Notes under the pieces: generated by a model
What the model was told of the DNA's origin: nothing
Databases searched by the model: none
What the model saw: the letters and a program-made list of their open reading frames with translations, nothing else
In this document: piece by piece, positions 1-8,347 of the stretch
How positions within the stretch are numbered: position 1 is the stretch's first letter
How the letters are laid out: each line of letters begins with the position of its first letter
Translations under genes and position numbers: made by a program
From: an uncultured Rhodopila sp.
GTDB lineage: Bacteria; Pseudomonadota; Alphaproteobacteria; Acetobacterales; Acetobacteraceae
Reading direction: 5' to 3'
Length of the DNA: 48,509 nucleotides
NCBI GenBank assembly: GCA_903932145.1
Contig: CAIZFE010000115.1
Span: forward strand, 1 to 48,509

Positions 1-53
1 CCCGCCATCCACGCCTTTACCGCTCCCGGACGCCAGGAGGCGTGGATGGCGGG
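1..53. repeat. Perfect 16-nt inverted repeat downstream of the P-type ATPase gene
   Basis: CCCGCCATCCACGCCT (1-16) is repeated as its exact reverse complement at 38-53, with a 21-nt loop. It lies about 75 nt past the stop codon of the minus-strand ATPase gene. There is no T-tract, so it is more likely a REP-type palindrome or an mRNA-stabilising hairpin than a classical intrinsic terminator. It sits at the window edge, so a larger repeat may continue to the left. Confidence 0.7.
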
Positions 54-128
54 CCTTCGCCCGCCATAACGGGAACTGCGTCCCCGTCTCCGAACTGCAA
101 AACGAAACCCGCGGCCAGCCGGTTTGCG

Positions 129-2315
129 TCATTGAGCCGACGACGCGAGCTCGCCCTCGATAACCTTGCCGCCGTGACCATGGTCGCCATGACCATGACC
201 GGTCGCATTGGCGACGGGCGCGAGTAACCGGGGCCGGCGCGAACGCCGCGGGACCCTGATTGCCTGCGGGCCCCTGACCGCTTTGTGCACCGGCGTCGTC
301 AATTCCTCCGGCCACGGCCGCAGGAAGGTGAGCAGCGCGGTGCCGACCGAGAACCAGCCAATCACCGCAGCCGTCAGGAAGCCGGCGCCACCGAACAGGA
401 TCAGGCCGACGGACACCGAATCCGGCAGGAACGACACCATGATCGACTCGCTCATCCGCTTGCGGAACAGGTCGCCGATCTTGAGCATATCGACCACATG
501 TTCGAGATCGCCGTCATAGATGACGATACCGGCGACCGCGTTGGCGGCGGTGGTGGCACCGGCGACCGCAACCGAAACCTGGGCGGCGCGCATGGCCACG
601 AGATCGTTGATGCCGTCACCGACGAAGCAGACAAAGCGGCCCTCGGCGCGCAGCTTCTGCACGACTTCGGCCTTTTCATGCGGCAGCACTTCCGCGTCGA
701 ACCCATCAACGCCCAGTTCTTCCGCCGCCGCTTCGGTCTGTGCCCGCCCATCGCCGGACAGGATGCGAACATGCAGACCGCGCGCCTGTAACGCCTTGAC
801 TACACCGCGCGCCTCTGGCCGCAGGCTGGTGCGCAACACGATGGTGCCGGCCAAGGCGCCGTTGCGGGCGACGAACACGAACGGCCGGCCGAGGGTGCGT
901 GCCTGCGCCTCGGCTTCGCGCGCGCCTTCGGTCACCGTCACGTCCATCATGTCCATGTAGCGACCGCTGCCGACAAGGATCAGATCGTCACCGATGCGCG
1001 CCTGGATCCCGTTGCTGGGCGAGTAATCGGCTTCATCCGGCTCAATCACCTCCAGCGCTCGGCGGTCGGCTTCACCGCGGATCGCGAGGGCGACCGGGTG
1101 CCCCTGGCGGGACTCCGCGGCGGCCGCCCAGGCCAGCAATTCGTTCTCGCCGATCCCGTCTTCGCAGACGATGCGGTCAACCGCCGGAACCGGTTCGGTC
1201 AAGGTTCCCGTCTTGTCGAACACCACGGTATCGACCTCGGGCAGCATTTCCAGCGTGCGCCCGTCCATGATCGCGATGCCGTGCTCCGCCGCGCGGGACA
1301 GGGTGTGCAGCATGCCGATCGGCCCGGTGAACAGCAGCACCTCCGCCGTCGGCAGCGCGAGGAGCAGACCGGCGGTGCGATACATGCCGATAAACGGCAG
1401 GGCGAGCGCGCCCAGCGCGAGATGGTAAGGGGCCGACCGGTCGGCGATCTTCTTTGCCTGGATTTCCGTGGTCAGGCGATATTCCGTCGTCTGGTTGAGC
1501 ACCGCGACGATCCGTCCGGCGGTGGTCTCCGCACCGGTACGCTCCGCCTTGATCAGCACCTTGCCGCTGATCAACTGGGTGCCCGCGAAAGCGCGTTCGC
1601 CGGCGAACAGTTCCACTGGACGTTCCTCGCCGGTCAGCATCTGCTGATCGACGCGCGCCGCCCCTGACACCACCACACCATCGACCGGTAACAGATCGCC
1701 GGCCTGCACCGCCACGACGTCGCCCACTTTCAGGTTGGCGATGGGCACCAGCGACTCGCCGTCCTCGGTCACCAGCCACGCCGTGTCGGACTGCTTGCCG
1801 AACAGGTCGGAAATCATCCGCCGCGAGCGGTCCTTGGTGCTAAGATACAGCTTGCCATGGCCCCAGCGCATCATCATGCCAAGGAAAACCGACGGAAAGT
1901 TCTGCGACAGCAGCAGCATCGAGAAGCGCGACACGCTCAGCGAATAGATGTCGGGACGCCCATTTTCTTTCCAGTAGGCCGAGGCGCTGCGCACGGCAGG
2001 CATGGTCGCCCAAACGGCGATCGCCGGAACCGCGAGGATCGCGGCCGGGGCAATCGTCGCGGCGGCCACGCAGGTTCCTAGGGCGCCCGCGGCCCGCAGA
2101 TGCATCGCGACTTTCTCGACGACCTCGTTGTTCTTTTCCTGGACGGACACGATCTCGTTGGCGCCGACCATCCCGATAACACGCTGTCCCGCCTGTTCGG
2201 TTTGCACGGCCTTTGGGGCCACGCGACGGCGGCGGCGCAGGCGCTGCGGCGTCCGGCTGTCCTTATCGACGAAGAACCCGGTCGCCGCCGAGATGATGAG
2301 CGCGCTAAAGAGCAA
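129..2315 (-). CDS. Atypical heavy-metal-type P-type ATPase lacking the CPC motif, with a His-rich C-terminus
   Basis: This 728-residue protein has the P-type ATPase core. The actuator TGE loop is at 228-230, the phosphorylated Asp is in DKTGTLTE (D367), a GHP motif of the P1B nucleotide-binding domain is at 405-407, and the hinge GDGINDLVAM is at 566-575. Two membrane helices follow the P domain, as in P1B metal pumps. The helix before the P domain should carry CPC, SPC or a similar metal motif but reads LLFTGPIGMLHTL (about 327-339). There is no N-terminal HMA domain. The tail has GHGHGDHGHGG (706-716), a plausible metal-binding stretch. The start is a TTG preceded by AGGGG at good spacing. 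It lies about 230 bp downstream of the NRPS condensation gene on the same strand, so it may belong to the cluster. The transported ion cannot be predicted. Confidence 0.85.
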   Translation of the reverse strand: MLFSALIISAATGFFVDKDSRTPQRLRRRRRVAPKAVQTEQAGQRVIGMVGANEIVSVQEKNNEVVEKVAMHLRAAGALGTCVAAATIAPAAILAVPAIAVWATMPAVRSASAYWKENGRPDIYSLSVSRFSMLLLSQNFPSVFLGMMMRWGHGKLYLSTKDRSRRMISDLFGKQSDTAWLVTEDGESLVPIANLKVGDVVAVQAGDLLPVDGVVVSGAARVDQQMLTGEERPVELFAGERAFAGTQLISGKVLIKAERTGAETTAGRIVAVLNQTTEYRLTTEIQAKKIADRSAPYHLALGALALPFIGMYRTAGLLLALPTAEVLLFTGPIGMLHTLSRAAEHGIAIMDGRTLEMLPEVDTVVFDKTGTLTEPVPAVDRIVCEDGIGENELLAWAAAAESRQGHPVALAIRGEADRRALEVIEPDEADYSPSNGIQARIGDDLILVGSGRYMDMMDVTVTEGAREAEAQARTLGRPFVFVARNGALAGTIVLRTSLRPEARGVVKALQARGLHVRILSGDGRAQTEAAAEELGVDGFDAEVLPHEKAEVVQKLRAEGRFVCFVGDGINDLVAMRAAQVSVAVAGATTAANAVAGIVIYDGDLEHVVDMLKIGDLFRKRMSESIMVSFLPDSVSVGLILFGGAGFLTAAVIGWFSVGTALLTFLRPWPEELTTPVHKAVRGPQAIRVPRRSRRPRLLAPVANATGHGHGDHGHGGKVIEGELASSAQ

Positions 2316-2415
2316 GCGATATACCCCTGATAGATTACGCCAATTTCACAAGTCTCATGCCCCGGATGGCCCGGTCAAGCACGAAAGCGTGTCCATTCGT
2401 GGCCCGCCTCGCTTC

Positions 2416-2492
2416 GTCATGGCCCGGCTTGTCCGGGCCACCCATTGCGGCACCGCCTTGGCATAGTTGGCCCGGACAAGCCGGGCCATGAC
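2416..2492. repeat. REP-like inverted pair between the ATPase and condensation genes
   Basis: GTCATGGCCCGGCTTGTCCGGGCCA (2416-2440) is followed by its exact reverse complement at 2468-2492. Each arm is itself an imperfect palindrome around CCCGG(CTTGT)CCGGG. The structure can form one long cruciform or two small hairpins, as in bacterial interspersed mosaic elements. Related cores occur at 22544, 35156 and the right end of the window. It could attenuate transcription into the ATPase gene. Confidence 0.8.
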
Positions 2493-2542
2493 GATGAGAA
2501 TGCGGCGCCAGCATGACGCCGCTCATCTGGCTATTGCACCGG

Positions 2543-4009
2543 TCAGCCTGCCACCATCGACCGCACGATCGTTTCAAACGTCCCAATCATCGCCTGAGCC
2601 ATATCCGCATCCCACACGTCCTGGCGGTGCATCATGTGGCAGGTCAGCGACATGCCCGCCGGCCCCGGGGTTTCCCAGATCACCAGATACAGTTGCGGCC
2701 GCGAAATCGGGTTCAGCCAGTCCTCCACCCACGTGGCCTGCACACCCGGAAGGCGCAGCTTGCCATGGGGCGTGTCCGGAAACGCGGTGCAAACCATGCG
2801 GAACAGCGGGCCTTTGGAATCGCGGGGCACCACTTCCTCGATCGGCAGATCCTGGTGCAGCAGAGCGGCGGCAACGACCTCGCGCACTCGCAGCAGCAAG
2901 GTGGCGATGCCGGGATCATCACTCATATCGACGCGCAAAGCCGGCACCACGATGCTGGCGCCGATCATCGACGCGAATCGCTGGTCGTCGCGATCCGAAT
3001 ATGTGGTGCCGATCGTGATGTCGGGACAGCCGGTGTATTGCCGCACCGCCAACAAATAGGCGGTCAGCATGGCAATATAGACGGTGACGCCACGAGTTCT
3101 GCAAAAGGCCTGTAGGCGCGCGTTTTGGTCGGGGGCCAGGCGAGTCCAGGTCGGCAGCGATTCAAAGCCGGCGCTCCCGGGCGGTTCGGCGCGAGCAGGC
3201 CAGGACCAGGGCGGCGGTTCACCTTTGGTGAGCCAGGTTTCCCAATAGGTCCGCCGGCTGTCCATGCCGGAGACAACCCGGGCGGCCTGCCAGCGCACGT
3301 ACTCGGCGTATTGCACCGGCGGCGGCAGGCTGGATGGCCGGCCGGCGGCGAACGCTGTGTAATGTTCGGATATTTCGCCCAGGATGACCATCATCGACGC
3401 CAGATCGAAGACGACATTGTGCAGGCAGATCTGGAACAGATACGTATCATCGGCGACCCGCACCAGCACGGCGCGCAGAATCTGATCCCTGGTGAAGTCG
3501 TAGCGCCGCAGCACTTCCTGGCGCAGGAACGCTCGCGCCTCGTCTTCCGAGGCGGAGCGCATGTCGGCCTCCTGCCAGTCGGCCTCCCCTGCCCCGGCGA
3601 TCACCTGCAGCAGCTTGCCGTCACGTTCATGCAACGTGGTCCGCAGGCTTTCATGACGCGCCACAATCGTATCCAGCGACCGGCGCAGCAGCACCGTATC
3701 CAGCGCGCCCCGCAGTTGGAACAGGAACGGCACGTTGTAGAACGACCACTCCGGGTCCAGGCGCTGGAGTTCCCAGAAGCGGCGTTGGGTCAACGAGGCT
3801 GGCAACAGCGTGGTGTCCACCTGCCGCAACCGAGCGATCACGGCCGGTTTGGCGGCTTGCAGGCGGGCGCGGAGGTCCGGCGTCAGGGCTCCCGGCGCGG
3901 CGGTATAGCGCAAGGCATCGCCTTCCAGCCGAAGCTGGATGCCGAACCCGGCCATATCCGCCAGAAGGCCGTCGATGTCATCCGACTGGAGGGTCAAATC
4001 AGATTTCAC
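2543..4009 (-). CDS. Stand-alone NRPS condensation domain with N-terminal TubC-type docking domain and degenerate active site
   Basis: The first 55 or so residues fit a TubC-type (beta-hairpin) docking domain: a leucine-rich helix, then FGIQLRLEGDALRYTAAPGA, then LTPDLRARLQ. A condensation domain fills the rest (LTQRRFWELQRLDP, RHESLRTTLHERDG, YDFTRDQILRAVL, TIGTTYSDRDDQRFASMIG). The catalytic HHxxxDG motif reads HNVVFDL, so the second His, normally the catalytic one, is Asn and the Gly is Leu. The frame is open to a TTG at 4027. I chose the GTG at 4009; a TTG at 3997 with GAGGAAGG 11 nt upstream is also credible. It overlaps the end of the upstream NRPS gene, implying translational coupling. 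It may be a non-canonical or structural condensation domain. Confidence 0.85.
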   Translation of the reverse strand: MKSDLTLQSDDIDGLLADMAGFGIQLRLEGDALRYTAAPGALTPDLRARLQAAKPAVIARLRQVDTTLLPASLTQRRFWELQRLDPEWSFYNVPFLFQLRGALDTVLLRRSLDTIVARHESLRTTLHERDGKLLQVIAGAGEADWQEADMRSASEDEARAFLRQEVLRRYDFTRDQILRAVLVRVADDTYLFQICLHNVVFDLASMMVILGEISEHYTAFAAGRPSSLPPPVQYAEYVRWQAARVVSGMDSRRTYWETWLTKGEPPPWSWPARAEPPGSAGFESLPTWTRLAPDQNARLQAFCRTRGVTVYIAMLTAYLLAVRQYTGCPDITIGTTYSDRDDQRFASMIGASIVVPALRVDMSDDPGIATLLLRVREVVAAALLHQDLPIEEVVPRDSKGPLFRMVCTAFPDTPHGKLRLPGVQATWVEDWLNPISRPQLYLVIWETPGPAGMSLTCHMMHRQDVWDADMAQAMIGTFETIVRSMVAG

Positions 4010-7000
4010 CTTCCTCGGTTTCCACAATCGCCTCGGCCCGCAGCCAGGCAGCGAATTTTGCCACGGTTGGCGCCTGCATCAGCGCCGCCGGACGAATGTC
4101 GCGGCCCAACCGCTTCTGCAGCCGGTGCATCAGAATGACGGCCCGCAGCGAATCGCCGCCAAGTTCGAAGAAGTCGTCGTTCAGGCCGATCCGGGTCAGG
4201 TCGAGACCCGAGGCAAAGCTTTCCAGCAGCATCAGTTCCAGCGGGTTGCTGGTGACGGGTGCCAGATCCTCCGGCGTCGGTTCAGACGTCAGCGGCATCT
4301 GCGCCAGGGCGTTGCGATCGATCTTGCTGTTCGGCGTGGCCGGGAACACATCCAGTACCGTGTAGGCCGACGGCATCATGTAGTGCGGCAGGTGGTCGAT
4401 CAGAAATTCCCGGATTTTCGGGATCAACAGCCGGTGGAATTTGGCGCGTTGCGGATGGTTGCAGTGATCGGCGGGGTTCAGCGACGCCGCCTGTAGCCAG
4501 GCAAAATCGGCGAATGCTTCCGGTTGATCGATCCGCGTGAACACGACGCTGATGGCGCCCTCCACGCCCACATCCAGCCAGCTCAGTTCCGCGCGATAGC
4601 CCAGCGATTCCAGCGCCCACAGCGCGTCGGGATCGACACCCGAACGGGGAAGTCCGGTCAGATGGGCGCGCAATTCCGCCATCGTCGCGGTGGCCGGTGC
4701 ATCCCGCAGCCACAGGATGGCGGCGACTTCCTGCGCCACGCGGGCGTTGGGAATGCCGCTGATGGCCAGCGTCTCGGGGCGGGTCTCGGTCAGGATGTCG
4801 CTGACGGCATCCAGGCTCAGGCCATCGCGTTGCCAGTCCCGCACCGCCAGGTCGCGTTGCAGGTGGAGCGACGGCCCGACATGCAGCACCGCATCGAAGC
4901 GGAACCGGGACAGTTCGTTGAGGAACTGACCGCGGCGCGGGATCACCTGCACATGCGCGATATCGGCGTGCTCGTGTTCCAGCGCCGGCAACAAGTTGGG
5001 GCCGATCGCGAGATCACGTTCCTTGCCGACTTCCTGCCGAATCCGCTGCCGGACCTGACCCGCCATCGCATCATCCGCTGCTCGGAATATCTGCAACGAG
5101 ACCTGCAAGGTTTCCAGCATCGCCAGATTGACCGCGTCACCGAGGAAGATGCGACCGCCCGGGCGAACCAGCGTCAGCATCTTGTCCACGACCAGCCGCA
5201 GATAGGCGAAATCGGGGAACAACTGGATGACCGAGTTGATGATGATGGTGTCGAAGCTGGCCGGCTCGAAGCCCTGAAGCTGATCGGCGAAGCGTTCATA
5301 CAGCGTCACATGCGCCAGGGCCGGCATGGTCTTCTGCAGCGACCGGATATTGTCCAGGCCGGCGGGTGCCGGGTCCAGCGCGGCGTAGGTTTCGCAGTGC
5401 GGCGCCAGCCGAACGGTGAACAGGCCGGTGCCGCAGCCGATCTCCAGGACATGGCGCGGCTTGAACGCCAGAATGCGATCGACCGTGCCGGCGACCCATT
5501 CGCGCATCTCGGGTTCCGGGATCGGCTCGTCTGTATAGCTGCTGATCCAGCCGTTGATGTTGAAGGTCGGGTCGTCCGAGACGCTGGCCTGGCGGTAGGC
5601 CTCGTCATAGACGTTGCCGCCCACGGCAACCTGTTCGGTCGCATCCTGCGCGGCCGCCAGACGATCGAGTTCGTCGGGATTGGCCAACAGGTAACTGACG
5701 AGACGGCTGTCGCCGTTTGCATCCGGCAACGCCAGCACCACCGCCTGGTCCACGGCGGGATGCTTTTCCAGGGCGGATTCAACCTCGCCCAGTTCGATCC
5801 GGTAGCCGCGCACCTTGACCTGGAAATCCATGCGGCCAAGGAATTCGATGTTGCCATCTGGCAGATAGCGCGCCAGATCGCCGGTGCGGTAGATGCGGCC
5901 CTCACCGAATGGATTGGCGACGAACCGGTCGGCGGACAGGTCCGGACGGTTCCAATAGCCGTGGGTCACACCCGCGCCACCGACGCAGAGTTCGCCCGAA
6001 GTGCCGACGGGAACGATCTGCATCGCTTCATCGACGATATAGGTCGTGGTGTTGAAGATCGGCTTGCCGATCGGCGGATTGCGGGTCGCGTCGCGCTCAC
6101 ACAGATAGGCGGTGGACAGAATGGTGGTTTCCGTGGGTCCCCACCAGTTGTGGACGGCCTCAATATGGCCCAGGCGATACAGGTCCTGCACCACCTTGTT
6201 GGGCACCGCCTCCCCGGCCAGGACCACATGACGCACCGACGGCGGCACGCCATCGACCCGCAGCAGCGTGCCCATGGCGGAGGCAACCGCGTTGATGAAC
6301 GTAATCTTCTCGCGGGCCGGCAGCGTCGGCAGCGCCAACAGGTTTTCCGCCATCACGATGGCACCGCCGCAGGTCAGCGGGGCGAAAATCTCCAGCAGCG
6401 ACAGGTCGAAACAGATCGAGGCGACGAGGGCGACACCGGCATAGACATCCGGCGGCAGCACCGCGTTCATCCAGACGAAATAGTTCAGCACGCCCAGGTG
6501 ATGATCCATCACGCCCTTGGGGCGGCCGGTGGAGCCGGACGTGTAGAACACGCAGAACAGCGCGTCCCCGCCGATGGCGAGGCCGGGATTGATTTGCGGC
6601 CGTTCGGCGATGGCGGGCCAATCGCTGTCGAGGCACAGCATCGTCACACCCGGCGCGCTGATCGTGCTCAGCAGGTCCTGCTGGGTGATCATAACGGTCA
6701 GACCGGAATCCTCTGCGATCAGTTCCTGGCGTCCGCGCGGGTACACCGGATCGATCGGCACATAGGCGGCGCCGGCCTTCAGCACCCCCAGCATGCCGAT
6801 CAGCATCTCCGGCGTGCGGCCGATGCTGAGACCGATCTTCGTGCCTGCGCCGGCACCCATGGCAATCAGGTGATGCGCGACCTGGTTGGACCGGGCATTC
6901 AACTCGGCATAGGTAACAATCTGGTCCTGGTAATACAGCGCGACGGCTTCGGGAGTCCGAGCGGCCTGTTCTTCGAACAGCGTGTGCACGCAGGGGTTGG

Positions 7001-7658
7001 ACGGCAGTTCGGCCTTGGTCTCGTTCCACTCAACCAGTGGCATCGCGGCCGCTCGGCGATAGACCCACACCTGCAGATTGACTTCGGGGAATTCCCGGTA
7101 GCGGCCCGCGAACGGAGCCGAGGTTTCGACCAAAGCCCACTGACCAGCCGCGGTCAGTTCGGCCATTTTGTCTTTGAACGCCGTGTTCTGATAGAATTCC
7201 GGGCGCAACGTGAAGATCAGATGGCCGCCCGGTTTGGTGATGCGCAAAAGCTCATCGAACGAACTGGCCGGCGCGTGCGCCATCACGAACACGCCGACGC
7301 AGATCACCGCATCATATGCGGCGGACGCCAGATCCAGCGTATCGCCGAGGGCATGTTCATACAGTGCCGTGTAACAGCCCTTGCGTCCGGCCTCGCGCAG
7401 CATCCCCGGCGAAAGGTCGAGCCCTTCGATGTTGCGGTAACCGCGTGCGGCAAACAAGTCCCCGGCGAGACCGGTACCGCAGCCGGCATCCAGGATGCGG
7501 GCCTCGGGGCCGGCAAAGCGGGTTACGGTTTCGACGACCTCTGGCGGGCCGGCATGGTCACCCATGTCGGATTCATAGGACGCCGCCCAATCGTCATAGC
7601 CGGTGGCCAGTTCGGCGTTGTTTTGCGCTGCGAAAACGTTGTGCACTTTAGCGGTCAT
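3999..7658 (-). CDS. NRPS protein: methyltransferase - adenylation (interrupted by a methyltransferase) - peptidyl carrier
   Basis: This 1219-residue NRPS has four parts. Residues 1-205 are a SAM methyltransferase (ILDAGCGTGLAG at 55-66). Residues 220-640 are an adenylation domain with YTSGSTGRPKG (372-382), NWWGPTE (504-510), YRTGD (590-594) and RGYRIELGEVE (617-627). A second SAM methyltransferase is inserted after motif A8 (VLEIGCGTGLF, 737-747), and the A domain resumes with PNSKIDR (1109-1115). A carrier domain follows, with phosphopantetheine Ser1170 in LGGDS. My manual alignment to GrsA gives a tentative specificity code D-L-L-N-V-A-W-I-L, which I cannot assign to a substrate. The protein has no condensation domain; that is encoded by the next gene. 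It ends in an acidic tail, VETEEGEI. The start overlaps the sulfotransferase stop as ATGA. Confidence 0.95.
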   Translation of the reverse strand: MTAKVHNVFAAQNNAELATGYDDWAASYESDMGDHAGPPEVVETVTRFAGPEARILDAGCGTGLAGDLFAARGYRNIEGLDLSPGMLREAGRKGCYTALYEHALGDTLDLASAAYDAVICVGVFVMAHAPASSFDELLRITKPGGHLIFTLRPEFYQNTAFKDKMAELTAAGQWALVETSAPFAGRYREFPEVNLQVWVYRRAAAMPLVEWNETKAELPSNPCVHTLFEEQAARTPEAVALYYQDQIVTYAELNARSNQVAHHLIAMGAGAGTKIGLSIGRTPEMLIGMLGVLKAGAAYVPIDPVYPRGRQELIAEDSGLTVMITQQDLLSTISAPGVTMLCLDSDWPAIAERPQINPGLAIGGDALFCVFYTSGSTGRPKGVMDHHLGVLNYFVWMNAVLPPDVYAGVALVASICFDLSLLEIFAPLTCGGAIVMAENLLALPTLPAREKITFINAVASAMGTLLRVDGVPPSVRHVVLAGEAVPNKVVQDLYRLGHIEAVHNWWGPTETTILSTAYLCERDATRNPPIGKPIFNTTTYIVDEAMQIVPVGTSGELCVGGAGVTHGYWNRPDLSADRFVANPFGEGRIYRTGDLARYLPDGNIEFLGRMDFQVKVRGYRIELGEVESALEKHPAVDQAVVLALPDANGDSRLVSYLLANPDELDRLAAAQDATEQVAVGGNVYDEAYRQASVSDDPTFNINGWISSYTDEPIPEPEMREWVAGTVDRILAFKPRHVLEIGCGTGLFTVRLAPHCETYAALDPAPAGLDNIRSLQKTMPALAHVTLYERFADQLQGFEPASFDTIIINSVIQLFPDFAYLRLVVDKMLTLVRPGGRIFLGDAVNLAMLETLQVSLQIFRAADDAMAGQVRQRIRQEVGKERDLAIGPNLLPALEHEHADIAHVQVIPRRGQFLNELSRFRFDAVLHVGPSLHLQRDLAVRDWQRDGLSLDAVSDILTETRPETLAISGIPNARVAQEVAAILWLRDAPATATMAELRAHLTGLPRSGVDPDALWALESLGYRAELSWLDVGVEGAISVVFTRIDQPEAFADFAWLQAASLNPADHCNHPQRAKFHRLLIPKIREFLIDHLPHYMMPSAYTVLDVFPATPNSKIDRNALAQMPLTSEPTPEDLAPVTSNPLELMLLESFASGLDLTRIGLNDDFFELGGDSLRAVILMHRLQKRLGRDIRPAALMQAPTVAKFAAWLRAEAIVETEEGEI

Positions 7659-8332
7659 GGTGTCTTCCCGTCACGGCCGTCGAACGTATAGCCGAAGAGT
7701 TCTATGTCGCGGTGGAAATGGTCTTCCACCAGCGCGCGTGTGTGATCGTTATAGTAAGAGCGATAGTCGCGATGCTGACTGCGATTCAGATGCGGCAGCG
7801 GCGCGTCGATGCCGACATGACGGCAGATGTTCGCGAAATCCTCGCGCAACGTTTCGTAATAGCCCACGCAATCCACCAGTAGCTTGCCGTCCTGATCGGT
7901 CAGCATCTGCGACTGTAGCTTGGTGATGCCCTTCGGGAACGGCGCCGCTTCGCCGATCGCCCATTGCACGAAGGATTCGAAGCCGGACAGCGCCTTGACC
8001 TCGGCGTGCCGCGGAATCTCCGGGTCCCGTAACATGAAATTATAAACCGAAACGAGGTGATCCCACGGGTTGCGAACGAAGGCAAACTTATAGGACCCGT
8101 CGAACACCTCGGCCGGCAACTCGCGTTTCACGTCGATGCCTTTTGGATGCAGCAGCAGCGTTTGCCACACCGTGTACATCGGGTTCGGCTGATCGCCCTT
8201 CAGCATCGGCGGCCGGCGCATCTTGAATTTTTCAGGTTCGGCGCAAAACGGCAGCAACGCGTTGCGAATACTCATACCGGCGCTTTTGCCGACATGGATA
8301 AAGATGAAACGATGGCTGTAGGAAATGAGCAT
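7655..8332 (-). CDS. Sulfotransferase-family protein
   Basis: The 225-residue protein matches the Sulfotransfer_2 group of PAPS-dependent sulfotransferases. IFIHVGKSAGMSIRN (about 10-24) corresponds to the 5'-phosphosulfate loop usually written IHxPKTAGTS. FAFVRNPWDHLVSVYNFM (about 83-100) corresponds to the 3'-phosphate loop RNPxxRxxSxY. There is no signal peptide or membrane segment, so it should be cytoplasmic. It lies 15 bp after the thioester reductase gene and shares ATGA with the NRPS start, so it is very likely co-expressed and acts on the NRPS product or on a carrier-bound intermediate. The acceptor is unknown. Similar folds also act on carbohydrates, but the context argues against that here. 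Confidence 0.85.
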   Translation of the reverse strand: MLISYSHRFIFIHVGKSAGMSIRNALLPFCAEPEKFKMRRPPMLKGDQPNPMYTVWQTLLLHPKGIDVKRELPAEVFDGSYKFAFVRNPWDHLVSVYNFMLRDPEIPRHAEVKALSGFESFVQWAIGEAAPFPKGITKLQSQMLTDQDGKLLVDCVGYYETLREDFANICRHVGIDAPLPHLNRSQHRDYRSYYNDHTRALVEDHFHRDIELFGYTFDGRDGKTP

Positions 8333-8347
8333 CGAGCGATCCGAGCT

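Noticed and set aside
4524..7691. Very long plus-strand open frame opposite the NRPS gene
   Set aside because: It is antisense to a protein with clear NRPS motifs, is rich in Arg/Gln/His and has no domain. High GC content makes such shadow frames common.
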